Assembly: GCA_002118135.1 (NCBI GenBank)
Contig: BDIU01000242.1
Coordinates: 1,870 to 65,869, forward strand
Source: Trebouxia sp. TZW2008
Lineage: Eukaryota > Chlorophyta > Trebouxiophyceae > Trebouxiales > Trebouxiaceae
Direction: 5' to 3'
DNA length: 64,000 nt
Shown: one piece after another, positions 13,301 through 22,282 of the stretch
Position numbering within the stretch: position 1 is the first letter of the stretch
Layout of the letters: each line of letters opens with the position of its first letter
Position numbers and translations under genes: made by a program
The notes under the pieces: model-generated
What the model was told of the DNA's origin: nothing
Database searches by the model: none
Seen by the model: the letters and a program-made list of their open reading frames with translations, nothing else

Positions 13301-16300
13301 CTGTTCAACCTGCAACTCACACCAGGACATCATGTCACATCAACAGGTGAAGCATATGGCCCTTTCTTCCATACAAGGTTTCGGTGCTGTTCAATCTGCA
13401 ACTCGTCACGTCAACAGGTGAAGCATATGGCCCATCTTTCTATACATGGTTTCTGGTGCTGATCAAACTGCACCTTGCATAAAAACATCGTGTTACATCA
13501 ATAGATAAAGCATATGGTCCAGTCTTCCACGCATGGTGTGCAACATATCAAACAGCTCAAGAGCATCAGCTGGGCAATGTCAACCTGTGAGCTGGCTTGC
13601 TGCTAAATCCAAGATCAAGACAGGTCAAGGCGATTCCGCAATGAGTCTGTTGATGCCTGTGGGTCATTTTCACTGGGGAGCCCTTGGATCCTTGGTCGTA
13701 AGTTTGCACACAACATTCATTGCAAGGGAATGCACCTCACGATCATATCATGGCTCTCTCCAGACGGCTGCTTACAACAGGGCAAAATACATGAATTGCC
13801 ATAGTCAAGTCAAGGAGAGCAGCAATAGCAAGTGCAATGTCTGAGTTGTTGTGCAGGATCAGGTGCGACCAGGTGTGACATTCCCTTGCTGCATCCCCCA
13901 TCTGATTGTGTGTAGCATGCAGCGGCATCAATTGAGCATACTTGAACACAGATACTGTCTGCTTTGCACATTGTTCAAGCATACGCTGAGCCTAGATCAG
14001 GCTTAGTGTTGCCAGCAGCACTTGGCATCATGAGGCATGCAAAAAGCAAGACAAGAATCAACTATCGATTGGACAATCATGCAACACAAGCCCACTTACA
14101 GCCAGGATCGAAGCAGAAGAGGCCAAAACGAGCCCACAGAGCCCCGTTTAACCTGTGAAACAGGAAATGCAGATGTGTGAATTGAAACAGCTTGTCAAGT
14201 CGGCTTGATGGCCTGCAGACACTTGCCCACTTGGACAGAGGCAGGAACAACAGTGAGCAGCATATTGCTAACCTCAAAGGAGCCAGGCAGTCCATCGCAA
14301 AAGTGCGCCAGCATCTGCAAGGTGCCGCTGTTGACTGCCTAGGTACACCTTTCACCTGTTCATATGGATGACATGCACTAGGGCCACCTGCAACTTCACT
14401 GTATTGCGGATCTATTGCTACAAGCCATCGCAAAATTGTTGACTGCATAGGTGCATCTTGCATGACAGAGTGACATGCGTTTGGGCCACCTGCAATATGT
14501 CACTGCCTTTTTGTTTAAAAACTCATTCTAAAGTTGCATCAGCATTTGCAAAAGGCTGCTGTGACTGCATAGGTAAATCTTGTCGTGTGCATGCATGGGT
14601 GACACGGTGACATAGGCTTGAGCAGCCTATTGACGTTAGCATATTGCTATTCTTTGTTGTGACGAGTATGCAACCCCCGCATGCAGACTCGATGTGATGT
14701 TTGTTGTATGCTGATAATACTGCTCTTGAAATCACGGACATTGGAAGCCTGAAGTCAATTGTGCAAGTCACTCTTGAGGTGTTTCCGGCCCAGGGATTCA
14801 GCGCAAATACTTACATGACAAAGGTCCAGTGATACACCACACTTGATACTCAACATGTGGCCGAGAGTACCAATCACTGAGATGCAGTGCAAATTATGAA
14901 GCAAGTAATACTTTGGCGTCAGTGCGTAACACGAAAGAGCTTTTGAGTCAAGCATGAGAAGTAAGATTAGATTGAGCCACTGCAAACATCACTGCTTTTG
15001 GTTGTCCTGCTCAAGATGCCCCGGGATTGCCTAGGAAAGAGCCAATCTTCAGAAAGTTGTGGCGCCCTTCCTTGTAGCTCTCACACACACCTCGGAGATG
15101 TCAGCTTTATTTGCAGGCAAGGCACAGCCTTTGATGGTCAAACTGGTGCATCAGCCTGTGTGGACTAAGCTGCTGCAAAATCTGAGTCAGCCTGGGCATG
15201 AGGCAGAATGGCCATCCAAGCGTATCATCACAGCGCATGACTTCCAAGACAAACTGACTTATATGAAAAAGAAAAAGGTTCTGTTTCATCTCCCAGGTGC
15301 CGTCAGCCAAATGGAGCTGTTCTATTCCCACATGATGGTAAGCACCTGCCAATGTTTCTAGCCATTGATCAACCACAGTGCAGACTGTGTTAATCACATA
15401 CACACTGCATTGCTGTCACTTGTCTATCTGAAGTTCTGAAGAAGCAGGGTGCAAGCAGCTTTGCTGATGGCTGCCAACACAATCATGGTTCTGGGAATTC
15501 TCACTTGCAGTTTGAGATGTAGTGACAAGGTTGCAGCAGCATGTCACCCAGTATTCATGCCCTTCTGCTTTGCGAAAGACAGCAGACAGCGTCAGACTCA
15601 GCTGCACAGCTTATGCTTGGCATGCTTTTGACAGTCAAATGTTGATATGCATCATGAGCAACTGGCACGCAGCAGCCAGCACACCTAGAAAAGGTCTAAT
15701 ATTGTTGTCTGCTCAGTGAGATGGCACACTTCCTGCCATGACAGGCTATGCATGACCTGCTGCAATTTGTTGCATGTGCTGCACAAGGCAGAGCACTCTG
15801 TAGCAACGTCAGCCAAAGTCTTGCATGCATAGCCTCACAGTCTGTGACAATGTGCACTCCACATGACAGCTGATGAATTTGGGTACAGGGGCAGCAGGCA
15901 ATAGAAGATTTTGCAGCACCATAGGCTGATGACTTGCACACATGACGCATTCATACGACACAAGCAAATGCAGCACTATGTACCTGTAATGACATGGCCA
16001 CATGGGTTGAAGTAGCTTCCCAAGGGGCAATAGAAAGCAGAAGACTGTGCAGCGTTGGTGGCTGATGTGCCACACACACGACGCATTCATGCGACACAAT
16101 CAATCCATCGCTGTGTACCCATATTGACATGGCAACATGGGTTGATGTATTTTGCCACAGGGGCCACAACAAGCTGAAGACTCTGCAGCATCGATAGCTC
16201 ATGTGCGACTGACATGACGCATTGATATGACATAAGCAATGCATTGCCATGTACCCGATATGACATGACAACATGGGTTGACGCAACTTGTCGCAGGGGC

Positions 16301-18282
16301 AACAGATGGCAGAAGAGCCATGTGGTGCATGCTGCATGCAACATAACACCTGATGCATTTTGCCATAGGGTCACCAGAAAGCAGAAAACTCTGCAGCATC
16401 AGTCAGTGACAAGCCGGTTCAACAGGAGGCTCAAGCTGCCACCATCTGCATGCAAAGTATGACAGCTGCTACATTCTGTAACAGGAGTAGCTTGTGTCAG
16501 CATGTCATTCTCACATAACAGCTGGTGCATTTTGTCACAGGGGCAAGAGAAGGCAGAAGACTCTGCAGCATCAGTGGCTGATGAGCTGGTCCAGCAGGAG
16601 GCTCAAGCAGCCGCCAAGGCTGCTGCAAAGAAGGCCAAGAAGCAGAAAGCCAAAGCCAAGAAGAAGCAGCAGGGCAGGGCAGCAGCAGCTGCACCTGCTG
16701 AACAGCAAGCAGAACCTGCTGAAGCAGCTGAGGAGTCATCAGGTACTTGTGCAGCTGGTGCTCAAGCAAGGAACAACTTGTCAGCTGCTGTTGCGCTGCC
16801 GACTTTGTGCTGTAAATACACACCATATGGTAGCTAAGTGGCATACAGCTATCAGCCCTGCTGCTAAGGACAGAACAAGAAACCTGCTTTTGCTAAGACG
16901 CCACCTCCTCTCTTGTGGCTGTCGAATCAGGGACAAGGTGTTTGATATCACAGACGTAACACAAATTGGCATACATTTATTTGGGTCGGTGTCCTGTTGC
17001 CGCATACATCATACACTGGGTGTCCCCATGCCATGCTTTTGGCGCAGCTGTGCACTTCAGGTCCAGCTTTGCATGCATTATTGATCATGACTTTTTTACA
17101 TTATAAACTTCATTCCTATCACAAGATCGCCATACTGTAAGTGCAGCTGCTGAGAAGGATGCTGACACAACAGCTGCTGGCCTGGCAGGAGCAGCTGACA
17201 AGCTCAGCATTGGAGGGGCTGATGCGTCACATTTGACTCCTTACCCCAGACATCTGACTCCCTACACCAGACTGTAAAATCGACCGATTCATGATTGATT
17301 GATTGATAGCTTATTGATTGATTGATCGTTGGGTTGTTTGTAATTGCAGCTGCTGAGGAGGGTGCTGACACAGCAGCTGCTGGCTTGCTAGAAGCAGCTG
17401 ACAAACTGAGCGTTGGAGGAGCTGATGCAACTGTCTCTTCAGCTTCTGATGCAGTGAATTTGGACCCACAAGCAGACTTCCTGCGCAAGCTGTTCAGCTG
17501 TCCCATCACCAAGGTCAGGCCTGCTGCCAGTTCTGACTAAAACGTTGACAGCATGCAACAGATGACATGTTCTAGCAAAGCTGCTGTGTGCGTGTGCGTG
17601 TGCGCGCGCCACAAGCCCTGTCTTGCCAGTGTAGCATCGTCCATTGGGTTTGCCATGTGCGCACAAAATGTGCAGGCATTCTATGAAGCACACAAATGAC
17701 CTTCACACGATTGTGCAGCTTCAACTGGTGAATGCAGCATCTGCATTGCCTAGCACTGCATCAAGCTGACAACTCTGTGTACTACCAGGCAATTTGACTA
17801 AGTGTCTGCTCTCAATGTGTCATCAGCTGCTTGCCTGTTGCAGGAGGTAATGGCGTTCCTGCGATTGCTGGTGAAGGTTTCACCTGTGAGAGGGCTGCTA
17901 CGATGCACTCTCCAAAACCAGCCAGCATGTCTGCTTGCAAAATTGTTGATAACATGCATGTTGCAGGAGATCAGGGTGGATCCAGTGATTGCGAGCAATG
18001 ATCACGCTTACACAGAGAGCTGCCATCTGGTTGCAGTACATCAGCAACGCAGCCAAAGACCATCCTCCAAAGGCTGTCAACAAGCTGCTTTGCCTGTTGC
18101 AGGAGGTGATGGTGGATCCAGTCATCGCTGGTGATGGCCACACCTATGAGAGGGCTGCCATCGTGCACTGGCTAGAAGGCAGCAGCCTGTCCCCAGTCAC
18201 AAGCGACAAACTGCCCCACACTCGCCTCACGCCAAATGTGATTGCCAAGTCTGCTCTCCAGCAGCATGCACAGCAATCATAG
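4363..18282 (+). CDS. Large helical-repeat protein with C-terminal U-box (probable E3 ubiquitin ligase)
   Basis: Exons with matching phases: 4756 to about 5603, 6826-7008, a long exon ending 8728, 9724 to about 10088, 11955-12104, 12393-12708, 15053-15337, 16541-16742, 17350-17513 and 18103-18282. The exon at 6826 reads like an armadillo/HEAT helix pair (VPLILALLDQSPGKARAAFE). The body is helical with no catalytic motif. The exon at 16541 is Lys/Ala-rich. The last two exons join LFSCPITK to EVMVDPVIAGDGHTYERAA and TSDKLPHTRLTPN, a full U-box, which recruits an E2 enzyme and needs no zinc. The gene would therefore act in ubiquitin transfer, with the helical part as a likely substrate platform. 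Exons between about 5610 and 6825 and between 12709 and 15052 are incomplete. The start at ATG 4363 and the first splice (possibly GC-AG) are uncertain. It could be two genes, but matching phases favour one. Confidence 0.6.
6200..6825 (+). repeat. Tandem decayed copies of the armadillo-like exon (acceptor type)
   Basis: About four to five copies of a unit near 165 bp precede the working exon at 6826-7008. Each holds GCTGCAGGCATTG, CTGGATCAAAG, CCAGGAAAAGCCA and GAGGTGCTGAAGATG-like blocks. They carry stops or frame changes against the working copy and the one nearest the exon is already rearranged. The last copy, at the 3' end, is the intact exon. Confidence 0.85.
9040..9690 (+). repeat. Degenerate minisatellite, about 45-55 bp unit
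   Basis: More than ten imperfect units of the type CATGCAAGCATTGTGCATTG followed by ATGTGCAATGGCTGCAAAGCCC fill the intron before the exon at 9724. The best-preserved pair lies at 9600-9690. No exon-derived sequence was recognised, so this array differs from the exon-copy arrays elsewhere. Confidence 0.8.
11285..11954 (+). repeat. Tandem copies of the exon 11955-12104 start (acceptor type)
   Basis: Three clear copies (starting near 11454, 11620 and 11790) and a partial one near 11285 precede the working exon, with a period near 166 bp. Each has CTGCTGGCTGCAG, a TCCTTCAAG or CGTCTTCAAG acceptor, GTGCCCATG and CTCACCCTGACGCC. The first half of the exon is repeated; its second half, ending at the donor, is present only once. 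Confidence 0.9.
13190..13525 (+). repeat. Tandem repeat, about 95 bp unit, in U-box gene intron
   Basis: Four copies of a unit with GCTGTTCAATCTGCAA, CACCAGGACATCATGTCACA, CATCAACAGGTGAAGCATAT and a CCATACATGGTT block. The last copy is the most diverged. Each carries an ACAGGTGAAG string that could act as a donor or acceptor. The exon that gave rise to it, if any, was not identified. Confidence 0.85.
14300..14580 (+). repeat. Tandem copies of an exon 3' end with donor site
   Basis: A probable exon of the U-box gene ends near 14339 with GTTGACTGCCTAG followed by GTACACC. Two shorter copies of that junction follow, TTGACTGCATAG with GTGCATC (near 14451) and GTGACTGCATAG with GTAAATC (near 14573), each with its own GT. 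Copies lie downstream of the exon, as expected for a unit spanning the donor. Confidence 0.7.
15880..16540 (+). repeat. Tandem copies of the exon 16541 start (acceptor type)
   Basis: About five diverged copies, near 15886, 16018, 16150, 16290 and 16365, carry the ACAGGGGC acceptor and an AGCAGAAGACTCTGCAGCAT-like exon start, joined by CATGACGCATTCAT and AACATGGGTTGA spacers. The working exon at 16541 is the last. The unit is about 135 bp. Confidence 0.85.
17130..17227 (+). repeat. Upstream copy of the exon 17350-17513 start
   Basis: The sequence encoding DTTAAGLAGAADKLSIGGAD, after an AGTGCAGCTGCTGAGAAG acceptor, mirrors DTAAAGLLEAADKLSVGGAD in the exon at 17350. The copy runs into the (GATT)n-tailed retroelement fragment at 17228, so an insertion now separates the two copies. 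Confidence 0.8.
17228..17325 (+). mobile_element. (GATT)n-tailed retroelement fragment inside a U-box gene intron
   Basis: The block has TTTGACTCCTTACCCCAGAC and a close repeat of it, then ACTGTAAAATCGACC, ending in two GATTGATTGATT stretches. It shares the tail and the general layout of the fragments at 1-64 and 43903-43978 but not their core. It lies exactly where the copied exon start breaks off. Element class is inferred. Confidence 0.45.
17840..18102 (+). repeat. Two decayed copies of the U-box exon start
   Basis: TTGCAGGAGGTAATGG at about 17842 and TTGCAGGAGATCAGGGTGG at about 17964 begin frame-broken versions of the final U-box exon (18103-18282). Both keep CCTGTGAGAGGGCTGC- or ACAGAGAGCTGCC-like traces of the motif GHTYERAA. 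Period is about 120-140 bp. The working copy is again the last. Confidence 0.88.
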
Positions 18283-18458
18283 GCTGTTGTAGGCAGGGTA
18301 GAATGATGACGCAGAATCAAGGCACAGGCTTGGACAAGACGCCAAACACGGCATGTGCCACGGGCAGCTGAAACAGGTCTGATCTTCTGCTTAGCTTGCA
18401 CTGTGAGCCTGCGAAACCCTGAAAGCCAAAACAGGCAGCCCGCCAAATTTGCTGAGCA

Positions 18459-19164
18459 ATGTTCTGCATACTCAATGGTGATTGCAATGCTGTGCAGGCA
18501 GCACATTCTGCTGCATGCGCAAGTGTTTTGGCTACTGCTTTTACCTACGCTTGCTGCCCTCTGCCTGAAGCCATCTGCTGTGACAACCACATCCACTGCT
18601 GCCCCAGCACCCTGCCCGTCTGTGACGTCCATGCTGGCTGCTGCCTCAACAAGGCTGGCAATGGGTTCGACGAGAGCTCAGACTGGTTTATCAAGACACC
18701 TGCTGAGAAGGTAGGCATGCATTTTTTGCAGTTCTTACATGTTACGCATGCAAGCTTGCCTGCTTGTGGTGTCACTGTGGGCCACTGTTTCAACAAAGCT
18801 GGTGCCAACTTGGATGCGAGCTCAGAGTGGGTCACCACGACACTGCTGACAGGGCAGGCACGCACTATCAGAGTGTTGTGTTTGTTTCTTCTGCTTGCCT
18901 GCCTGCCTGCCTGGCCCCAATGCCTCAAATTCATGTTGGCATCTTGCAAAAGTGGTTGTAGCTGCTGCAGTGTGTCCCAATGCAAACCATTCAGAAAGCA
19001 GTGCAGCACAAACTCAAGATTGGAGCCATCCATTGCATAGCGCTGCCTCTTCATCATTGTCTGACAGACTTGCTGTGCTGCAGGTTGCTAACAGAGGCAA
19101 CCAGTGGATTCCGAACTTGCCCCGCAGCATTCAGGATGCTGCTCAGCAAGTTGCCATGGCTTAG
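18459..19164 (+). CDS. Small granulin-domain protein
   Basis: The exon ending at about 18711 encodes a classic granulin core: CCPLPEAICC, then DNHIHCC, then PSTLPVCDVHAGCC, ending with TPAEK before GTAGGC. In plants and algae this domain follows papain-type cysteine proteases of the RD21 group, where it affects processing and solubility; no protease domain is seen here. The ATG at 18459 is a guess. A second exon from the acceptor near 19084 (VANRGNQWIPNLPRS, stop 19164) fits the phase. A decayed copy of the granulin exon end lies at about 18755-18860. It may be a free-standing secreted granulin or the leftover end of a protease gene. Confidence 0.55.
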
Positions 19165-19998
19165 GCAGCATGCAGCCAACGTACTGTGGTGGACTTCACT
19201 CCACAATGCTGAGCGTTCAGCTTGTTGACATGTAACACTGCGATAGTCTGACCTTTAAGGATGCAGTCATATCTATGCTCCTTTTTCGAAGCAGGCCACA
19301 AGGCACTCTTGTATATTACTGTTCGTGTAAATGCTTTGTATAGCACTCACAGCTCTTACAGCTTATGATGCACAGCTTGTTTCTGGCAGCTTACATCATA
19401 CACATCACACCTTACAACGTGCAACATGCAAATAAAGGACATGTTTGATTTTGCCGCTGTCGAAGCTGTACTGTAAAAGCTCATGATGTTATTGCTCAGC
19501 ACTCAACTCGTCTGTGTCCTCTGCATGAATGGACATATCACTGCCCAATTTTTCACATTTACTGCATGTCATGAAATGCATGGCACAGGTTTAGCAGGCG
19601 GTTCATGCCATTGTAACAGGATGCTGCCACGAGACGTAATTGTCGTGCACGATCAGGCATCGAAGTGTGGAAGGTGTACTTCAAACGCCGGCTGAAATGT
19701 TTCGCCTCAGCATGGAACACGGCACGGACTGCCATCATTTGGTGATTGTCAAATATTCAGCATTACTGTCCAATGAAACTTCAAGATAAACCCAGCAGAT
19801 TTGGCAAAGGAGCTGATGACAGACTTTGCCTTCCACATTGTGCTTAATCGTGCAACACAGACTAATGTCTACTACATATATGGGCTGTCAAGATGGCAAG
19901 ATTGCTCTCTTGCACCTCATATGCAAGCCTGCTTCTATCTGATTTGTACCCTCGCAAATACCACAGCTAGTTTCGTCAGCACTGCAAAAGTTCTATAA
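19165..19998. other. Convergent intergenic region
   Basis: The region lies between the granulin gene (+) and an unknown gene (-). ORFs of 60-70 codons occur but resemble nothing known and lack plausible splice context. It must hold both 3' untranslated regions. Confidence 0.5.
19231..19235 (+). promoter_or_regulatory. Candidate TGTAA poly(A) signal of the granulin gene
   Basis: TGTAA, the green-algal polyadenylation signal, occurs 67 bases after the proposed stop codon of the granulin gene. Weak evidence on its own. Confidence 0.3.
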
Positions 19999-21850
19999 TC
20001 ACAGTAACTGTGGGTTTGTCTCATCTGCTGCAGCTTGATTCTCAGGCAGCAGGGCTGCTGTACCCTGCAGCTCATCCTGCATTTCCTGCAGAGTGGCATT
20101 GTAACCAGGCCTTAGCTGCAGTGCAACCCTGCCAGCCTCAAACACAACCTGCCATTTGTCCTGCAATCAGAGAGCATACTGTTTAGGCCACTGGGGAAGC
20201 TTTGCCAAGTGAACCGTAAGGATGACCTCGAGTCACACCAGACTGCCATGCTGATGCTGATGCTGATGCTGATGCTGATGCTGATGCTGATGCTGATGCT
20301 GATGCTGATGATGCGCCATGCAGCAATGCATTCGACATGCAAAGGATTCAGCATCACACAGAGCGCTGCTCAGCACATTATGCAAAGAAAGCCTGTGATC
20401 TATGACTTTTTACCTGATTAACTATGCTGCCGATCTCTGACAATAACATGGCTCGTCTGCTCTCTGTGCTGATCTGATGGAACAGTGGCATGGCAAGGTC
20501 AAAGACTGTGTTGTACTCCTTGCCTTGACGAAGACATTCCCCTATTTGCCAGCTGATGCAGGCATCAGACTTGGCCATGTTCACAGCCATGGTGGCTGCC
20601 ATAGCCTGCAAGCATAAGACAAGCATCAGCAAGATGTTGACCTCATTCAAACCTCATACACAATTTGTTGATCATCCCACAATGCGTCATACATTTGCAA
20701 TGCAGTTTTCAGTCCTGACTGCAGTAGCAATGTCAGCAGCACAAGGGATCATACCGGGAAGTTCAAGCCACGGGCAGTCCACACTGTGGGGATAGCTGCA
20801 TCTGCACCCCAATCATCGTGCCCTTCCAGCTCTTCAATGGTCAGCTGCACAGCACAGAAGCACAGTAAGACGCAGCCTGGTTGTCATGTCACCAATGAAC
20901 CATTACACTATCACACACAAAAGGTATGGTCCTGAGGGACTCACTGTGTGTGCACGCCTCAACATTTCAGCTGTGACAGCAGCCACAGCATGTTGCCCAC
21001 TGAACCATCTGCCTTCAAGGCGGATGAATGTGTGATTTCCAAGGACCACCAATGACATGTTTGCCAAAAGGTATCTCAGGCGTGGTGGACCCAAGTGATC
21101 CTCCCACAGAATTTTCAGCTATGGTTGGCAAGCAAATTTCAAAGTATTGATGAACTGCTCTAGGGGCAGGTATGTGCCCCAGGCACTGTAGAGATGTACA
21201 GGAGCCACATCAGGGGGTGGGTTTTGGACCGTGTGCTTTACAGCAACCAGCTCCTCGCTTGTCGCAGGACGCGCTGTTGAGCCGTCGGGTCATCCATCTG
21301 ATCAAGTATGAGACCCTGCACTTCCTCATCAAGAGGGCAGCTGTGGCTGCAGTCTGAGCAACTTTCATCAGATGCCAAAGGATCAGTCACGAACCCTGCA
21401 GCAGTTGCAGCAGAAGCTGTCAGCAGACCAGAGTCGGCTGAGCAACTCTTTCACACAAAAGCGCACACAAGTCAGCTGTTCACGACAGCACAGAGCAAAA
21501 CTTTAACCTTAAGGGTGTATCGTGATCAACCTTGGGTTCGGGATAGTTTAAGAAGGCCGGTCTGCCCCGGACCGAAGCTCAGAGCCCAAAGCAGCAGCGG
21601 CGTCGGTGTTCTGCTCGGTCAGATTTGCCGACAGTGCAAACGCGACTTGCTCCCTCACGTCAGCATTGTGACGTGCTGATGCTCTGCAGGCTGCACACTG
21701 TACAGCTGTATGCTGACTGCTGAGTAGAACTGATTCGTCTGCACTCACGTCTCGCTCGAGTAAGGTTTGACCCCTTTGACCGGCGGTGGGCATCGCTTGA
21801 TGCATGCGAAATGTGTGCTCACGAGCAGCAAGCTGTGTGTGCAATGTCAC
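19999..21850 (-). CDS. Unknown protein, multi-exon, 3' half resolved
   Basis: Four phase-consistent exons end the gene: 20945-21118, 20755-20844, 20414-20605 and 19999-20160 (stop TGA at 19999). They encode helical segments including LKILWEDHLGPPRLRYLLAN, LTIEELEGHDDWGADAAIPT, ACISWQIGECLRQGKEYNTV and WQVVFEAGRVALQLRPGYNA, with an acidic C-terminus. Further exons probably lie at about 21190-21270 (ELVAVKHTVQNPPPDV) and in the open frame 21548-21850. I do not recognise the family. The upstream limit and the start codon are not established. Confidence 0.6.
20251..20310. repeat. Hexanucleotide microsatellite (CTGATG)10
   Basis: Ten uninterrupted CTGATG units lie in the last intron of the unknown minus-strand gene. 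They produce artificial Leu-Met and Ser-Ile repeat ORFs on the two strands that are not genes. Confidence 0.97.
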
Positions 21851-22282
21851 AGAGTCTAGAGGCTGTCTGACTGCAGCAGCGCAGTGTGTTGCTCAAATCC
21901 TCAGCCAAGAAGCAGAAGCACACAATATTGATTACATTCATTTTGGCTCAAACCTGCAGCCCACAAGAGCTGAAAGCTGTTGCAAAGTCAGGATGGCAAG
22001 CATAAACTGAAATGTCTGTTGTACTGCCCTGGCTAGACAGGCGCTGCCACTGGCAAGCACTTGCAACTCCATAGCAATCAATCAGATCTTGCAAGATAAA
22101 ACACACTCGTATACATTCATGCTGTGCATACCCATGCAATTTGTCACTCAAGATGCAGTCACAGAACAGCACGAAGGTGCAAGATTGCGCTTTGCCTCGC
22201 AATTTGGACAGCACCAGGGCTTTGATAAGTAAGCTGCCCTAGGCCTGCTGTGTCGTCTGTGTGATATGAACCTCCTCTGCAA
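21851..22282. other. Intergenic region between two minus-strand genes
   Basis: It holds the 3' end of the kinase gene and the promoter of the unknown gene. I see no convincing exon. An 88-codon minus frame at 21948-22214 has no recognisable features. Confidence 0.5.

Noticed and set aside
20112..20421. Ser-Ile and Leu-Met repeat proteins
   Set aside because: They are translations of a pure (CTGATG)10 microsatellite in an intron.
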